Source: Oleiharenicola lentus (GTDB lineage: Bacteria > Verrucomicrobiota > Verrucomicrobiia > Opitutales > Opitutaceae). From it: 64,000 bases of DNA. Location of the stretch: the NCBI RefSeq assembly GCF_004118375.1, contig NZ_SDHX01000001.1:2855693-2919692 (forward strand), written 5' to 3'. The position numbers were made by a program, and so were the translations under genes. Positions 51,515-61,604 of the stretch are shown in pieces. The stretch's first letter is position 1. Every line of letters begins with the position of its first letter. The notes under the pieces are model-generated. The model was not told where the DNA came from and did no database searches. It worked only from the letters and a program-made list of their open reading frames with translations.

Positions 51515-52312
51515 ATGGCGAAAGGCTCCCCCCAACTCGAATGGTGCGTCGTCCGTCTCGGCGAAGATCACAACTGGTGGGTGGACGAGGTCAGCGACCC
51601 CGTCCACTGGGATGTTGATGGTCTCAGCATCATCGACCCCCGCCAGGTGGACCACATCGTCGAACTCATCGAACCGTTGCGCGAATACGGTTTCGACCAG
51701 GATGTCTTCGAGCGCGCATTCATCCCCTTCCGCATCGCCAAGGACCTCGGCAAGGGCAAGGTCCGGCTGACCCGCGTCAAACAGCCGCTGCTGGAGTCCG
51801 AGGAAAAGCTTTTTGCCCTGCCCGACGTGATCGACGAGGAGAACGGCCCTTATGCCGACTTCCTCGATCACATCACCCGCCTGCGCGTGAAGATGCTCAA
51901 CGAGGTCCTCGATCTCGAGGAGAAGCTTACCGTGGACGAGGTGGAGGACCAGATCCGCGAGGCGCAAAACAGTGACTTCATCGAGGGCAAGGCCGTGCAT
52001 CTCTTCACCGAGATCACCGCCATCCTCGATTACACCCCCGAGGGCTTCGGCGACGAGGACGAAGAGTCCGACAAAGGCCGCGCCGCGGAAGACGAGGATG
52101 ATCTGCCCGACGTCGAAGAGGAGGAGGACGAGAAGATGAAGAACGACTCCTCGCTCAAGTGGGACGAGGATGAGGACGAGGACTCCGACGAGGACGGCGA
52201 AGGCAAAAAGAAGGAAGGCGACGACGAGGACGAAGACTCGGACGACGAGGATTCGGACGACTCCGAGGAAGAGGACGAGAAGCCCCGCCGCAGCAGCAAG
52301 CGCGGGCGCTGA
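51515..52312 (+). CDS. Hypothetical protein with a long acidic Asp/Glu/Ser tail
   Basis: A 265-residue protein in two parts. Residues 1-175 look folded: PQLEWCVVRLGEDHNWWVDE, then several amphipathic helices (LRVKMLNEVLDLEEKLTVDEV). Residues about 176-258 are nearly all Asp/Glu with Ser and some Lys (for example DEDEDEDSDEDGEG), ending in a basic RRSSKRGR. Such tails occur in histone-like or nucleic-acid-mimicking proteins and chaperones, but the folded part gives no match I know. It precedes the Wza-like lipoprotein gene by 50 bp in the same direction. Confidence 0.7.
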   Translation: MAKGSPQLEWCVVRLGEDHNWWVDEVSDPVHWDVDGLSIIDPRQVDHIVELIEPLREYGFDQDVFERAFIPFRIAKDLGKGKVRLTRVKQPLLESEEKLFALPDVIDEENGPYADFLDHITRLRVKMLNEVLDLEEKLTVDEVEDQIREAQNSDFIEGKAVHLFTEITAILDYTPEGFGDEDEESDKGRAAEDEDDLPDVEEEEDEKMKNDSSLKWDEDEDEDSDEDGEGKKKEGDDEDEDSDDEDSDDSEEEDEKPRRSSKRGR

Positions 52313-52362
52313 AAGCCGGTGTTGCCAGCCTGCGGACAATCCCTCACTGGATTGCACACCGC

Positions 52363-52959
52363 ATGACTTCTCGCCGACTGTCCGTTCTTCTGGCCGCCCT
52401 CTGGCTCGCGTGTTGCTGGGCCGGTTGTGTCACCGAAGGCACGACGACCGCGACGGCCAATCCCCGGATCGACGCGCCCTCGATGTCCGCCCAGTTGCGG
52501 CCCGGTGACACCATGCTGGTCTCGCTGCTGGGCATCCCCGAGCCGATCACGACGAACGTGCAAATCGACGAGCAGGGCCTGATCCGCCTGCAATACATCG
52601 GGGCGGTCACAGCCGCCGGACTCACCACCGCCGAGCTTTCCCAAAGCATTCGCGACACCTACATCGCCAAGAAATTCTACACCACGCTCGATGTCTCGGT
52701 GAGCGTCACCGAGCGCTACGTCTATATCGGCGGCGAAGTGCAGCGTCCGGGCCGCATCCCGTGGTCACCTGACCTGACCCTCGCCAAGGCCGTGCAGTCC
52801 GCCGGCGGTTTCACGCTCTACGCGAAGGAGAACAAGGTAACGCTGACCCGCGACCGCAAGGCCTACGACTTCGACGTGAAGCTCGCGCAGCGCCAGCCGA
52901 ACGAGGACCCGCTGCTCTTCCCGGGCGACTCGATCCAGGTGCCCCGCTCCGCCTTCTGA
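52363..52959 (+). CDS. Wza-like polysaccharide export lipoprotein
   Basis: A 198-residue exported protein. The signal ends in CWAGC, a lipobox, so the Cys near residue 25 is probably lipidated. Residues about 45-130 are a Poly_export domain (LRPGDTMLVSLLGIPEPITT and ITVQIDEQG-like strands) and about 130-185 an SLBB domain (VYIGGEVQRPGRIPWSPDLT). It lacks the C-terminal helix of long Wza, so it resembles the short Wza/BexD-type outer-membrane exporter or a periplasmic adaptor. A partner for the Wzm/Wzt exporter in the window is possible but it is 31 kb away. Confidence 0.83.
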   Translation: MTSRRLSVLLAALWLACCWAGCVTEGTTTATANPRIDAPSMSAQLRPGDTMLVSLLGIPEPITTNVQIDEQGLIRLQYIGAVTAAGLTTAELSQSIRDTYIAKKFYTTLDVSVSVTERYVYIGGEVQRPGRIPWSPDLTLAKAVQSAGGFTLYAKENKVTLTRDRKAYDFDVKLAQRQPNEDPLLFPGDSIQVPRSAF

Positions 52960-52973
52960 GGCGACGACTGCGC

Positions 52974-54425
52974 ATGAGCCTCTTTCGCACCAAGCCCATC
53001 GCCGATCTGCAGCGGGAAGCCGGCGCCGAACACGGCTACAAACGCACGCTCGGGCCGCTCAGTCTGATCAGCCTCGGCATCGGCTCGGTGGTGGGCGCGG
53101 GTATCTTCGTCCTCGCCGGCACCTCGGCCGCCCAATACGCCGGCCCCGGTATCGCACTGTCGTTCGTCTTCTCCGGCATTGCCTGCCTCTTCGCGGGCCT
53201 GTGCTACGCCGAGCTTGCCTCGATGATTCCGGTCTCGGGCAGCGCCTACACCTACAGCTATGCCACTCTGGGCGAACTCTTCGCCTGGATCGTCGGTTGG
53301 TGTCTCGTGCTTGAATACCTGTTCTCCGGCGCCGCCGTTGCGGTGAGCTGGTCGGGGGCGGTGCGCGACATCGCGCTCGAATTCGGCGTCACCCTGCCCG
53401 TCGCACTCTCCAGCGCCCCGCTGGCCGTGACCGGTGGCAGCATCGTCACCACGGGCGCACTCATCAACCTGCCGGCAGTCTTCATCTCGCTTGCGCTGAC
53501 CTACGTGCTCTACATCGGCATCAAGGAGTCGGCCACCGTCAACGACTTCATGGTCTTCATCAAGGTCGGCATCCTGGTCGCCCTCGTCGGCTATGGGCTC
53601 TGGTATCTGCTGAAGAACCCGGAAATCGCTAAGGCCAACCTCGTGCCCTTCATCCCGGAGAATACCGGCACCTTCGGCGAATACGGCTGGAGCGGCATCT
53701 TCCGCGGCGCGGCGGCCATTTTCTTCGCCTACGTCGGCTTCGACTGCGTGTCCGCCGCGGCGCAGGAGACCAAGAATCCCCAGCGCGACATGCCCATCGG
53801 CCTGCTTGGCACGCTGGGCGTCGTCTCCGTGCTCTTCATCGCCGTGTCCTTCGTGCTCACCGGCATGGTGAACTACAAGCAGCTCAACGTGGACGCACCG
53901 TTCATCTTTGCGCTTCAGCAGGTTCAGGCCCCCGCCTTTTTCCGCTATCTGATCGAAGCTGCCACCCTCGCCGGCCTGACCTCCGTCATCCTCGTGTCGC
54001 TGCTGGGCCAGCCGCGCATCTTCTACTCGATGTCACGCGACGGCCTCCTGCCGCCCACCTTTGCCAAGATTCATCCCAAATACGGCACGCCGCACATCAC
54101 GACCTGGATCACCGGCATCTCCTGCGCCGTCATTTCCGGGCTCTTCCCGCTCGATCTGCTGGGTGAACTGATCTCCATCGGCACGATGCTGGCCTTCTCG
54201 CTGGTGTGCGCCGGCGTGCTGGTGCTGCGCCGCACGCGGCCCGACCTGCCCCGGCCGTTCCGCACGCCCTGGGTACCGCTCGTGCCGCTGCTGGGCATCG
54301 GGAGCTGTGCGCTCCAGATGTATTTCCTGCCGCTCATCACCTGGCTGAACCTCGCCATCTGGATGGGCTTCGGCTTCGTCATCTACTTCGGTTACAGCCG
54401 TCGACACAGCCTGCTGGCGAAGTGA
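52974..54425 (+). CDS. APC-family amino acid permease
   Basis: A 483-residue transporter with about twelve to fourteen helices: SLISLGIGSVVGAGIFVLAG (TM1 with the GxG unwound segment), PGIALSFVFSGIACLFAGLCYAELASMIP, and VSGSAYTYSYATLGEL. AAIFFAYVGFDCVSAAAQETKNPQRDMP is the TM6 region of cationic/APC transporters, like YfnA. It is 14 bp downstream of the lipoprotein gene. Substrate probably an amino acid taken up with a proton; specificity unknown. Confidence 0.88.
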   Translation: MSLFRTKPIADLQREAGAEHGYKRTLGPLSLISLGIGSVVGAGIFVLAGTSAAQYAGPGIALSFVFSGIACLFAGLCYAELASMIPVSGSAYTYSYATLGELFAWIVGWCLVLEYLFSGAAVAVSWSGAVRDIALEFGVTLPVALSSAPLAVTGGSIVTTGALINLPAVFISLALTYVLYIGIKESATVNDFMVFIKVGILVALVGYGLWYLLKNPEIAKANLVPFIPENTGTFGEYGWSGIFRGAAAIFFAYVGFDCVSAAAQETKNPQRDMPIGLLGTLGVVSVLFIAVSFVLTGMVNYKQLNVDAPFIFALQQVQAPAFFRYLIEAATLAGLTSVILVSLLGQPRIFYSMSRDGLLPPTFAKIHPKYGTPHITTWITGISCAVISGLFPLDLLGELISIGTMLAFSLVCAGVLVLRRTRPDLPRPFRTPWVPLVPLLGIGSCALQMYFLPLITWLNLAIWMGFGFVIYFGYSRRHSLLAK

Positions 54426-54429
54426 GACC

Positions 54430-55116
54430 GTGCCTTTCACGCCTGCCAGCACCGGCTCGCTGCTCGCCTTCTGCTCCATCCTGATTGGCGTGCTCTACGC
54501 CGTGCTGTTCGCGATCCACCTCGCGTGGCGATCCCTGAAGATCACCGCCTTGGCGGGCATCGTGATCGGCATCTGGCTGGGCATCCTGTCCGCCCTTGTC
54601 GCCAGCGGACGCCTGGCCACCCTGCCGCTCAACGGCCTGCCGTTCTTTTTTGGCCCCATTCTCGTGTTCTGTATTGGATTTGCGGTTTCACCGGTTGGTG
54701 GCCGACTCGCCGCCACAATTTCGCTCGCCGCGCTGGTCGGCTTCCAGGCCTTCCGCCTGCCCCTCGAGCTCGTCCTGCACGCCTGGTTTAAGCAGGGTGT
54801 GATCCCGGAGACCATGACTTGGTCCGGCTACAACTGGGACATCGCCAGCGGCCTCGTTGCTCTCGCCTGCTTTCCCCTGGCCAACCGCCATCGGTGGGCC
54901 GCGCGCCTGGCCAATGTCGTCGGATTCGCCCTGCTGTTGAATGTCATGCGCGTGGCCATCCTGTCCGCCCCGGTGGCCTTCGGCTGGAACGTCCAGCCAC
55001 CGCTCCTGCTCGCGTTCCACCTGCCCTACGCGCTGATTGCGCCGGTCTGTGTCGGCGGGGCGCTGTTCGGGCACATCGTGCTGACGCGGGCGCTGTGGGG
55101 CCGGCAGGCCAAGTAG
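54430..55116 (+). CDS. Uncharacterised membrane protein, about six helices
   Basis: A 228-residue protein from a GTG start. Helices include LLAFCSILIGVLYAVLF, ITALAGIVIGIWLGIL, LVFCIGFAVSPV and MRVAILSAPVAF. FRLPLELVLHAWFKQGVIPETMT and GYNWDIASGLVALACFPLANRH are reminiscent of a conserved bacterial membrane family without known function. It lacks the Cys-Arg-His set of exosortases, which I considered. The stop codon TAG is part of the GTAG head of the palindrome at 55113-55180. It follows the permease gene by four bases. Confidence 0.7.
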   Translation: MPFTPASTGSLLAFCSILIGVLYAVLFAIHLAWRSLKITALAGIVIGIWLGILSALVASGRLATLPLNGLPFFFGPILVFCIGFAVSPVGGRLAATISLAALVGFQAFRLPLELVLHAWFKQGVIPETMTWSGYNWDIASGLVALACFPLANRHRWAARLANVVGFALLLNVMRVAILSAPVAFGWNVQPPLLLAFHLPYALIAPVCVGGALFGHIVLTRALWGRQAK

Positions 55117-55180
55117 GGCCGGTTTCCGGCCGGCCACATTCGGATTCGCGGCGCTACGGCCAGTCAGAGACTGGCCCTAC
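55113..55180. repeat. Inverted pair of GTAG-headed REPs with different stems
   Basis: Left: GTAG, GGCCGG, TTT, CCGGCC. Right (inverted): GGCCAGTC AGA GACTGGCC CTAC. The two stems share the GGCC start but not the rest. The left GTAG supplies the TAG stop of the membrane-protein gene. The right element ends three bases before the stop of the minus-strand Gfo/Idh gene, so the pair sits as a spacer between convergent genes. Confidence 0.7.
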
Positions 55181-55182
55181 CC

Positions 55183-56577
55183 TCACACCCCGTAATACCC
55201 TTCCCATCCCGCGCGGGGCGGCTCCATCGTCAGAAGGTCGTTGGCGCGGACGTTGTTCTTGAACTGTTTCTTCACCGGGTCGAACTCCAGCTTGCCGCCG
55301 AGGCGCTGGGCGATGACGCCGAGGATGAACACCTGCGACAGAGGGCCGGAGACATGGAACGGCGACTTCGTCTCCTCGCGTCCAAGGCAGGCCAGCACGA
55401 AGTTTTGGAAGTGATCCGAAAAACCGCCGGTGATGCGCGGCAGGGTCGGACCAACTTCCTTCATTTTTTCCTGCGGAATGATGCGCAGCGTATCACCATG
55501 CGTGCCGCCGAGGAAGGTGAGTTTCTTGCTGTAGATGAACTTGCCGTTCTTCTGCGTGAAATTCGGGTTCGCGCCTAGCTCGGCCGGCAGCGGCGGCAGG
55601 TTGTTCACGCCGTCATACCAGAACACCTCGACCGGCGGCATCGCCCCGCGGGCGGCGAAGTCGAAGCGGATGGTCGTGGCCTGCGGGAAGATGTAGTCGT
55701 TGGCGCCCTCACGCTTCACCGCCTCGATCGTGTGCGGCAGGCCTAGGTTCAGGAAGCGGTGGCAGGTGTCGAGGATGTGTGGGCCCCAGTCGCCGAAGGC
55801 GCCATTGCCGTAGGCGAACCAGCCGCGCCAGTTGCCGGGATGCAGGCGCGGGCTGTAAGGATGCACGGGCTTGTTGGCGTGCCAGAGGTTCCAGTCGATG
55901 GTCGGCGGCACCGGATCGCCGGAATCGTAGCCCTTCACCTCCCAGCCGTGCCAGCGGCGCGGGGAGTTCATGAACATGTCCACGCGGGTAACGTCGGCGA
56001 TGATGCCGGCCTCCTGCCAGGCCTTGAACTGGTGAAAATTGTTTCCGGAGTGCCCCTGGTTGCCCATCTGCGTCACGACCTTGCTCTTTGCGGCCTGCGC
56101 CATGAGCAGTTCGACCTCATGAAAGGTGTGCGCGAGCGGCTTCTCCACATAGACATGCTTGCCCTTCTTCATCGCGTGCATGGCGACGACGAAGTGCGTG
56201 AAGTCCGGAGTCGCGATGATGACGGCCTCGAAGGTGTCGCCGGCCTTGGCGAACATCTCGCGGTAGTCTTGAAACAGCCTGGCGTCGGGAAAAATGGCCC
56301 GCGCCTCGGCCGTGTGCTCGGCCATGAGGTCCACGTCGCACATCGCCACCGTCTCGATCATCCCGGTGTCGCGAAAGGTCTTCACCAGGTCGAGCCCGCG
56401 GAAACCGATGCCCACGAAGGCGACCTTGAGCTTGCGGCCCTCGGGCGCGACCTCCGCTGCGCGCACGAGGCGCGAGGGCGTCAGGGCGAGTGCAGCACCC
56501 GCGGCCAGCGAGGCGGTGAGAAACTGACGGCGGGCGGGGTTGGTGACTTCGGGACTGGGACGAGGGGTAACGGGCAT
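55183..56577 (-). CDS. Tat-exported Gfo/Idh/MocA-family oxidoreductase
   Basis: A 464-residue protein. A twin-arginine signal RRQFLTASLAAGAALAL lies near residues 16-32. The N-terminal Rossmann fold has LKVAFVGIGFRGLDLVK and the EKPLAH motif with the catalytic Lys; the C-terminal part is the usual alpha/beta domain (PVEVFWYDGVNNLPPLP). Such exported Gfo/Idh enzymes act on sugars or inositols in the periplasm, with a tightly bound NAD(P). The ATG at 56577 is chosen over one at 56598. It follows hemB by 17 bp on the same strand, but a functional link is not evident. Confidence 0.87.
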   Translation of the reverse strand: MPVTPRPSPEVTNPARRQFLTASLAAGAALALTPSRLVRAAEVAPEGRKLKVAFVGIGFRGLDLVKTFRDTGMIETVAMCDVDLMAEHTAEARAIFPDARLFQDYREMFAKAGDTFEAVIIATPDFTHFVVAMHAMKKGKHVYVEKPLAHTFHEVELLMAQAAKSKVVTQMGNQGHSGNNFHQFKAWQEAGIIADVTRVDMFMNSPRRWHGWEVKGYDSGDPVPPTIDWNLWHANKPVHPYSPRLHPGNWRGWFAYGNGAFGDWGPHILDTCHRFLNLGLPHTIEAVKREGANDYIFPQATTIRFDFAARGAMPPVEVFWYDGVNNLPPLPAELGANPNFTQKNGKFIYSKKLTFLGGTHGDTLRIIPQEKMKEVGPTLPRITGGFSDHFQNFVLACLGREETKSPFHVSGPLSQVFILGVIAQRLGGKLEFDPVKKQFKNNVRANDLLTMEPPRAGWEGYYGV

Positions 56578-56594
56578 GGGGTAAAGACGCTGCT

Positions 56595-57605
56595 TCAACG
56601 CAATTGTTTCGCCACTTCCTTGGCGAAATAGGTGAGGATCATGTCGGCGCCGGCGCGCTTGATGGCCAGCAGCGACTCGTCGCGGCAGCGCGCGAGGTCG
56701 AGCCAGCCGAGCCGGGCGGCGGCGTGAATCTGGGCGTATTCACCGGAGACCTGGTAGGCGGCGACCGGCACGCGGATGGCGTTGCGCACGTCGCGGATGA
56801 TATCGAGGTAGGCGCCGGCGGGCTTCACCATCACGATGTCCGCGCCCTCGGCCACATCCAGTTCGACCTCGCTCACGGCCTCGCGACGGTTGGCGGGATT
56901 CATCTGGTAAGTAGCCTTGCTCAGCAGGCGCGTGCCGGCGGCTTGCGCGCTGCCGACGGCGTCGCGGAAAGGGCCGTAGTAGGCCGAGTTGTATTTCGCC
57001 GAGTAGGCCAGGATGCCGGTGTCGGTAAAGCCGGCGGCGTCGAGCGCCTTGCGGATGTGCCCCACCCGGCCGTCCATCATATCCGACGGCGCCACGAAGT
57101 CCACGCCCGCCTCGGCCTGCAACACGGCCATCCGGCCAAGAATCGTCACGGTGCGGTCGTTGTCCACGTCGTCGCCGGCCTCGGTCAGCACGCCGTCGTG
57201 GCCGTGGCTGGTGTAGGGGTCGAGCGCCACGTCGGTGATGATGGTCAGCTCCGGCACGGCCTTCTTCACCGCGCGCACGGCCCGCAACACGAGCGTCTCG
57301 GGGTTGAGGGCCTCGGTGCCCACCTCGTCCTTCAGCTTGGGCGAAAGCTTGGGAAACAGCGCCACGGCGGGCACGCCGAGCTTGTGCAACTCGCGGCACT
57401 CCTTGACGAGATCGTCAATGCACAGGCGGAACACGCCCGGCATCGAGGCGATGGGCTCGGGCCGAGCCTTGCCCTCGACCACGAAGAGCGGCGCGATGAG
57501 GTCCTGCGCGCGCAGGGCGGTCTCGGCGACGAGGGCGCGGCGGCTGGGCTGGCGGCGCAGCCGGCGGGGACGGTGCGTGAGGTCGAGTTTGGGGGTCTTG
57601 GCCAT
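56595..57605 (-). CDS. hemB: Delta-aminolevulinic acid dehydratase (porphobilinogen synthase)
   Basis: A 336-residue enzyme of the haem pathway that condenses two 5-aminolevulinates to porphobilinogen. Both Schiff-base lysines are present: ILAYSAKYNSAYYGPFR and MVKPAGAYLDIIRDV. The metal region reads DVALDPYTSHGHDG, with Asp instead of the Cys ligands of zinc enzymes, so this is the magnesium/potassium type. Arg-rich active-site arm at the start (RPRRLRRQPSRRALV). Complete, normal length. Confidence 0.95.
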   Translation of the reverse strand: MAKTPKLDLTHRPRRLRRQPSRRALVAETALRAQDLIAPLFVVEGKARPEPIASMPGVFRLCIDDLVKECRELHKLGVPAVALFPKLSPKLKDEVGTEALNPETLVLRAVRAVKKAVPELTIITDVALDPYTSHGHDGVLTEAGDDVDNDRTVTILGRMAVLQAEAGVDFVAPSDMMDGRVGHIRKALDAAGFTDTGILAYSAKYNSAYYGPFRDAVGSAQAAGTRLLSKATYQMNPANRREAVSEVELDVAEGADIVMVKPAGAYLDIIRDVRNAIRVPVAAYQVSGEYAQIHAAARLGWLDLARCRDESLLAIKRAGADMILTYFAKEVAKQLR

Positions 57606-57751
57606 GGTGCGAAGAACGCCAGTAAACCAAGGTTTCCCGGCATTTCACGCCAATCTTTTACGCGCGGACCGTCCAAATCACACGCAGAAATTGCGCAGCG
57701 AAGCCCCCTCATGTGAGGGGGCCGTCATCGGGAGCATTAAATCGTGAAAGA

Positions 57752-57940
57752 TCATATTCCGAGCCATTGGGACAGCAGCTTCTCCACCTCTGCCTGCGGT
57801 TTCCAATGGCCCGTTTTGCAGCTATCCCGGTTCTTTTCCAACGCAGCGAGCAGCGCCAGCTTGTAAGCGACATCCTGCAAGGTGGCATCTTCCGGTAGCG
57901 CCTCAATTGCCGCATCCGCCAGCTCCCTCGTGCTGCTCAT
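57752..57940 (-). CDS. Orphan antitoxin-like small protein
   Basis: A 62-residue acidic-to-neutral protein. ALPEDATLQDVAYKLALLAALEKN followed by a variable turn and PQAEVEKLLSQWLGI recalls the common small-antitoxin pattern of ALPxDAT-x-DV-x-YEL and a C-terminal HEEV-type helix. A toxin (RelE/ParE-type) normally follows such a gene, but on this strand the next frame downstream is hemB, 147 bp away, with no toxin. Identification rests on pattern only. The start ATG gives MSSTRELADAAI. Confidence 0.5.
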   Translation of the reverse strand: MSSTRELADAAIEALPEDATLQDVAYKLALLAALEKNRDSCKTGHWKPQAEVEKLLSQWLGI

Positions 57941-57984
57941 AGTGCAAGATAGTCTACAACGCCTCCTCTCTTAAAGGTGCGGAT

Positions 57985-58950
57985 TCAGGAGCCGCTGTTA
58001 AACCGCTTAGTCAGCTCCGGATACAACTTGGGCAAGTCCTCTTCCTTCCACGGCTTCCCTATCGGGCTGGTCGGGCCGGAATACGGCACTTGGGGCATGG
58101 CTGCGCCGGTCTTGGCTTGGTAGGCCTGCATGGCGGAATAAAATATCTGCTCATTCTCGTTCTGTTGATGTCTGACCGCACGATCAGCGGCACGAACCGG
58201 ACCTTTCAGTGCTGCTTCATGATAGGCTCTGCCTTGAGAAATCAGCCATCCGCAAAAATATCCGAAACCATCGTCAGAAGCTCCGCCATTGACGATGTAA
58301 GCGACCGCCCAAAGGTCCCAGCGGGAGCACTCCGCCATGCGCTCGTTCAAGTGGAACTGAAATCCGAGGATTTCCTCCGCCCGCAGCTTGCCGAGTTCAG
58401 TTTGCAATGCGATGGCGAGGCGGAAGCCGTCGGCCTCCTGCCCGCTCCCGATACGCGCCGTTTCGATGAGCTGCCAGAACCGGTCGAGGTCCATGGCCGC
58501 CTTAGCGGCTGCGACTTGCTCGGGAGTGGCGCGGGGCGGAGTCTTGGCGACAATGCGTCCAAAAGGAATCGCACACGTCCGGAATTCTGCTGCGTCCCCA
58601 TTGAGGCGAACAATCTCGATACGACTGAGAGGAAGCACAAACTCCATGAAGTTGGTCACACCGTCAGGAGCCACCCGGGACTCGCCATGATCGGCCAACG
58701 GCTGTTCGATTAGGGCGCGAGGCACCCGGACCTCCTTTTTCGAAAAATCCGCGTAGATGCCAGCGGCTTCCTCGACAGTGGCCGGCTTCAGCAATACGAC
58801 TTCATGCGCCTTTCCGTCCACGACCTGAACTTCACGCGGGTATTCCTTGTTTGTCGGCCGGAAGACGACATCTGAACGCTCCTTCATGCATCCGGCGGTC
58901 GCCCCGAGTCCCAGCGATAGGGCAACACAAGCGAGGCGAGGCAGCTTCAT
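57985..58950 (-). CDS. DUF4240-domain lipoprotein
   Basis: A 321-residue protein with a lipobox: the signal ends ATAGC near residue 21, so it is probably lipidated. The middle carries the DUF4240 pattern: MDLDRFWQLIETARIG, then ECSRWDLWAVAYIVNGGASDDGFGYFCGWLISQGR, where the WDLWAAAYiinGG and DDgFxYFRgWLIsqG strings match that domain. DUF4240 proteins are usually short and cytoplasmic; joined to a lipoprotein signal and an N-terminal extension it is unusual. Function unknown. The start ATG at 58950 is preferred to an upstream one at 59010. Confidence 0.75.
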   Translation of the reverse strand: MKLPRLACVALSLGLGATAGCMKERSDVVFRPTNKEYPREVQVVDGKAHEVVLLKPATVEEAAGIYADFSKKEVRVPRALIEQPLADHGESRVAPDGVTNFMEFVLPLSRIEIVRLNGDAAEFRTCAIPFGRIVAKTPPRATPEQVAAAKAAMDLDRFWQLIETARIGSGQEADGFRLAIALQTELGKLRAEEILGFQFHLNERMAECSRWDLWAVAYIVNGGASDDGFGYFCGWLISQGRAYHEAALKGPVRAADRAVRHQQNENEQIFYSAMQAYQAKTGAAMPQVPYSGPTSPIGKPWKEEDLPKLYPELTKRFNSGS

Positions 58951-58993
58951 GGACAAGGCAGGAGTGATAAAGCGCGCTCCCCATCCCGCAAAG

Positions 58994-59029
58994 CAAAACG
59001 CCGCCGGCACGCAAGGGCGCCGGCGGCGT
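58994..59029 (-). terminator. Intrinsic terminator downstream of clpC
   Basis: Stem ACGCCGCCGG (58998-59007) / CCGGCGGCGT (59020-59029) with a 12-nt loop. On the minus strand it is followed by TTTTGCTT. It ends the mcsA-mcsB-clpC transcript 20 bp after the clpC stop. Confidence 0.75.
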
Positions 59030-59049
59030 GAAATCAGAAAAGTACTGCC

Positions 59050-61584
<2,535 letters not shown>

Positions 61585-61604
61585 GGGTGCCTTGGTTATA
61601 TCGG

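Noticed and set aside
54430-55116. Exosortase/archaeosortase
   Set aside because: The membrane protein has a Cys, Arg and His in plausible places, but not in the conserved C-x-G ... R ... H context, and there is no PEP-CTERM target gene in the window.
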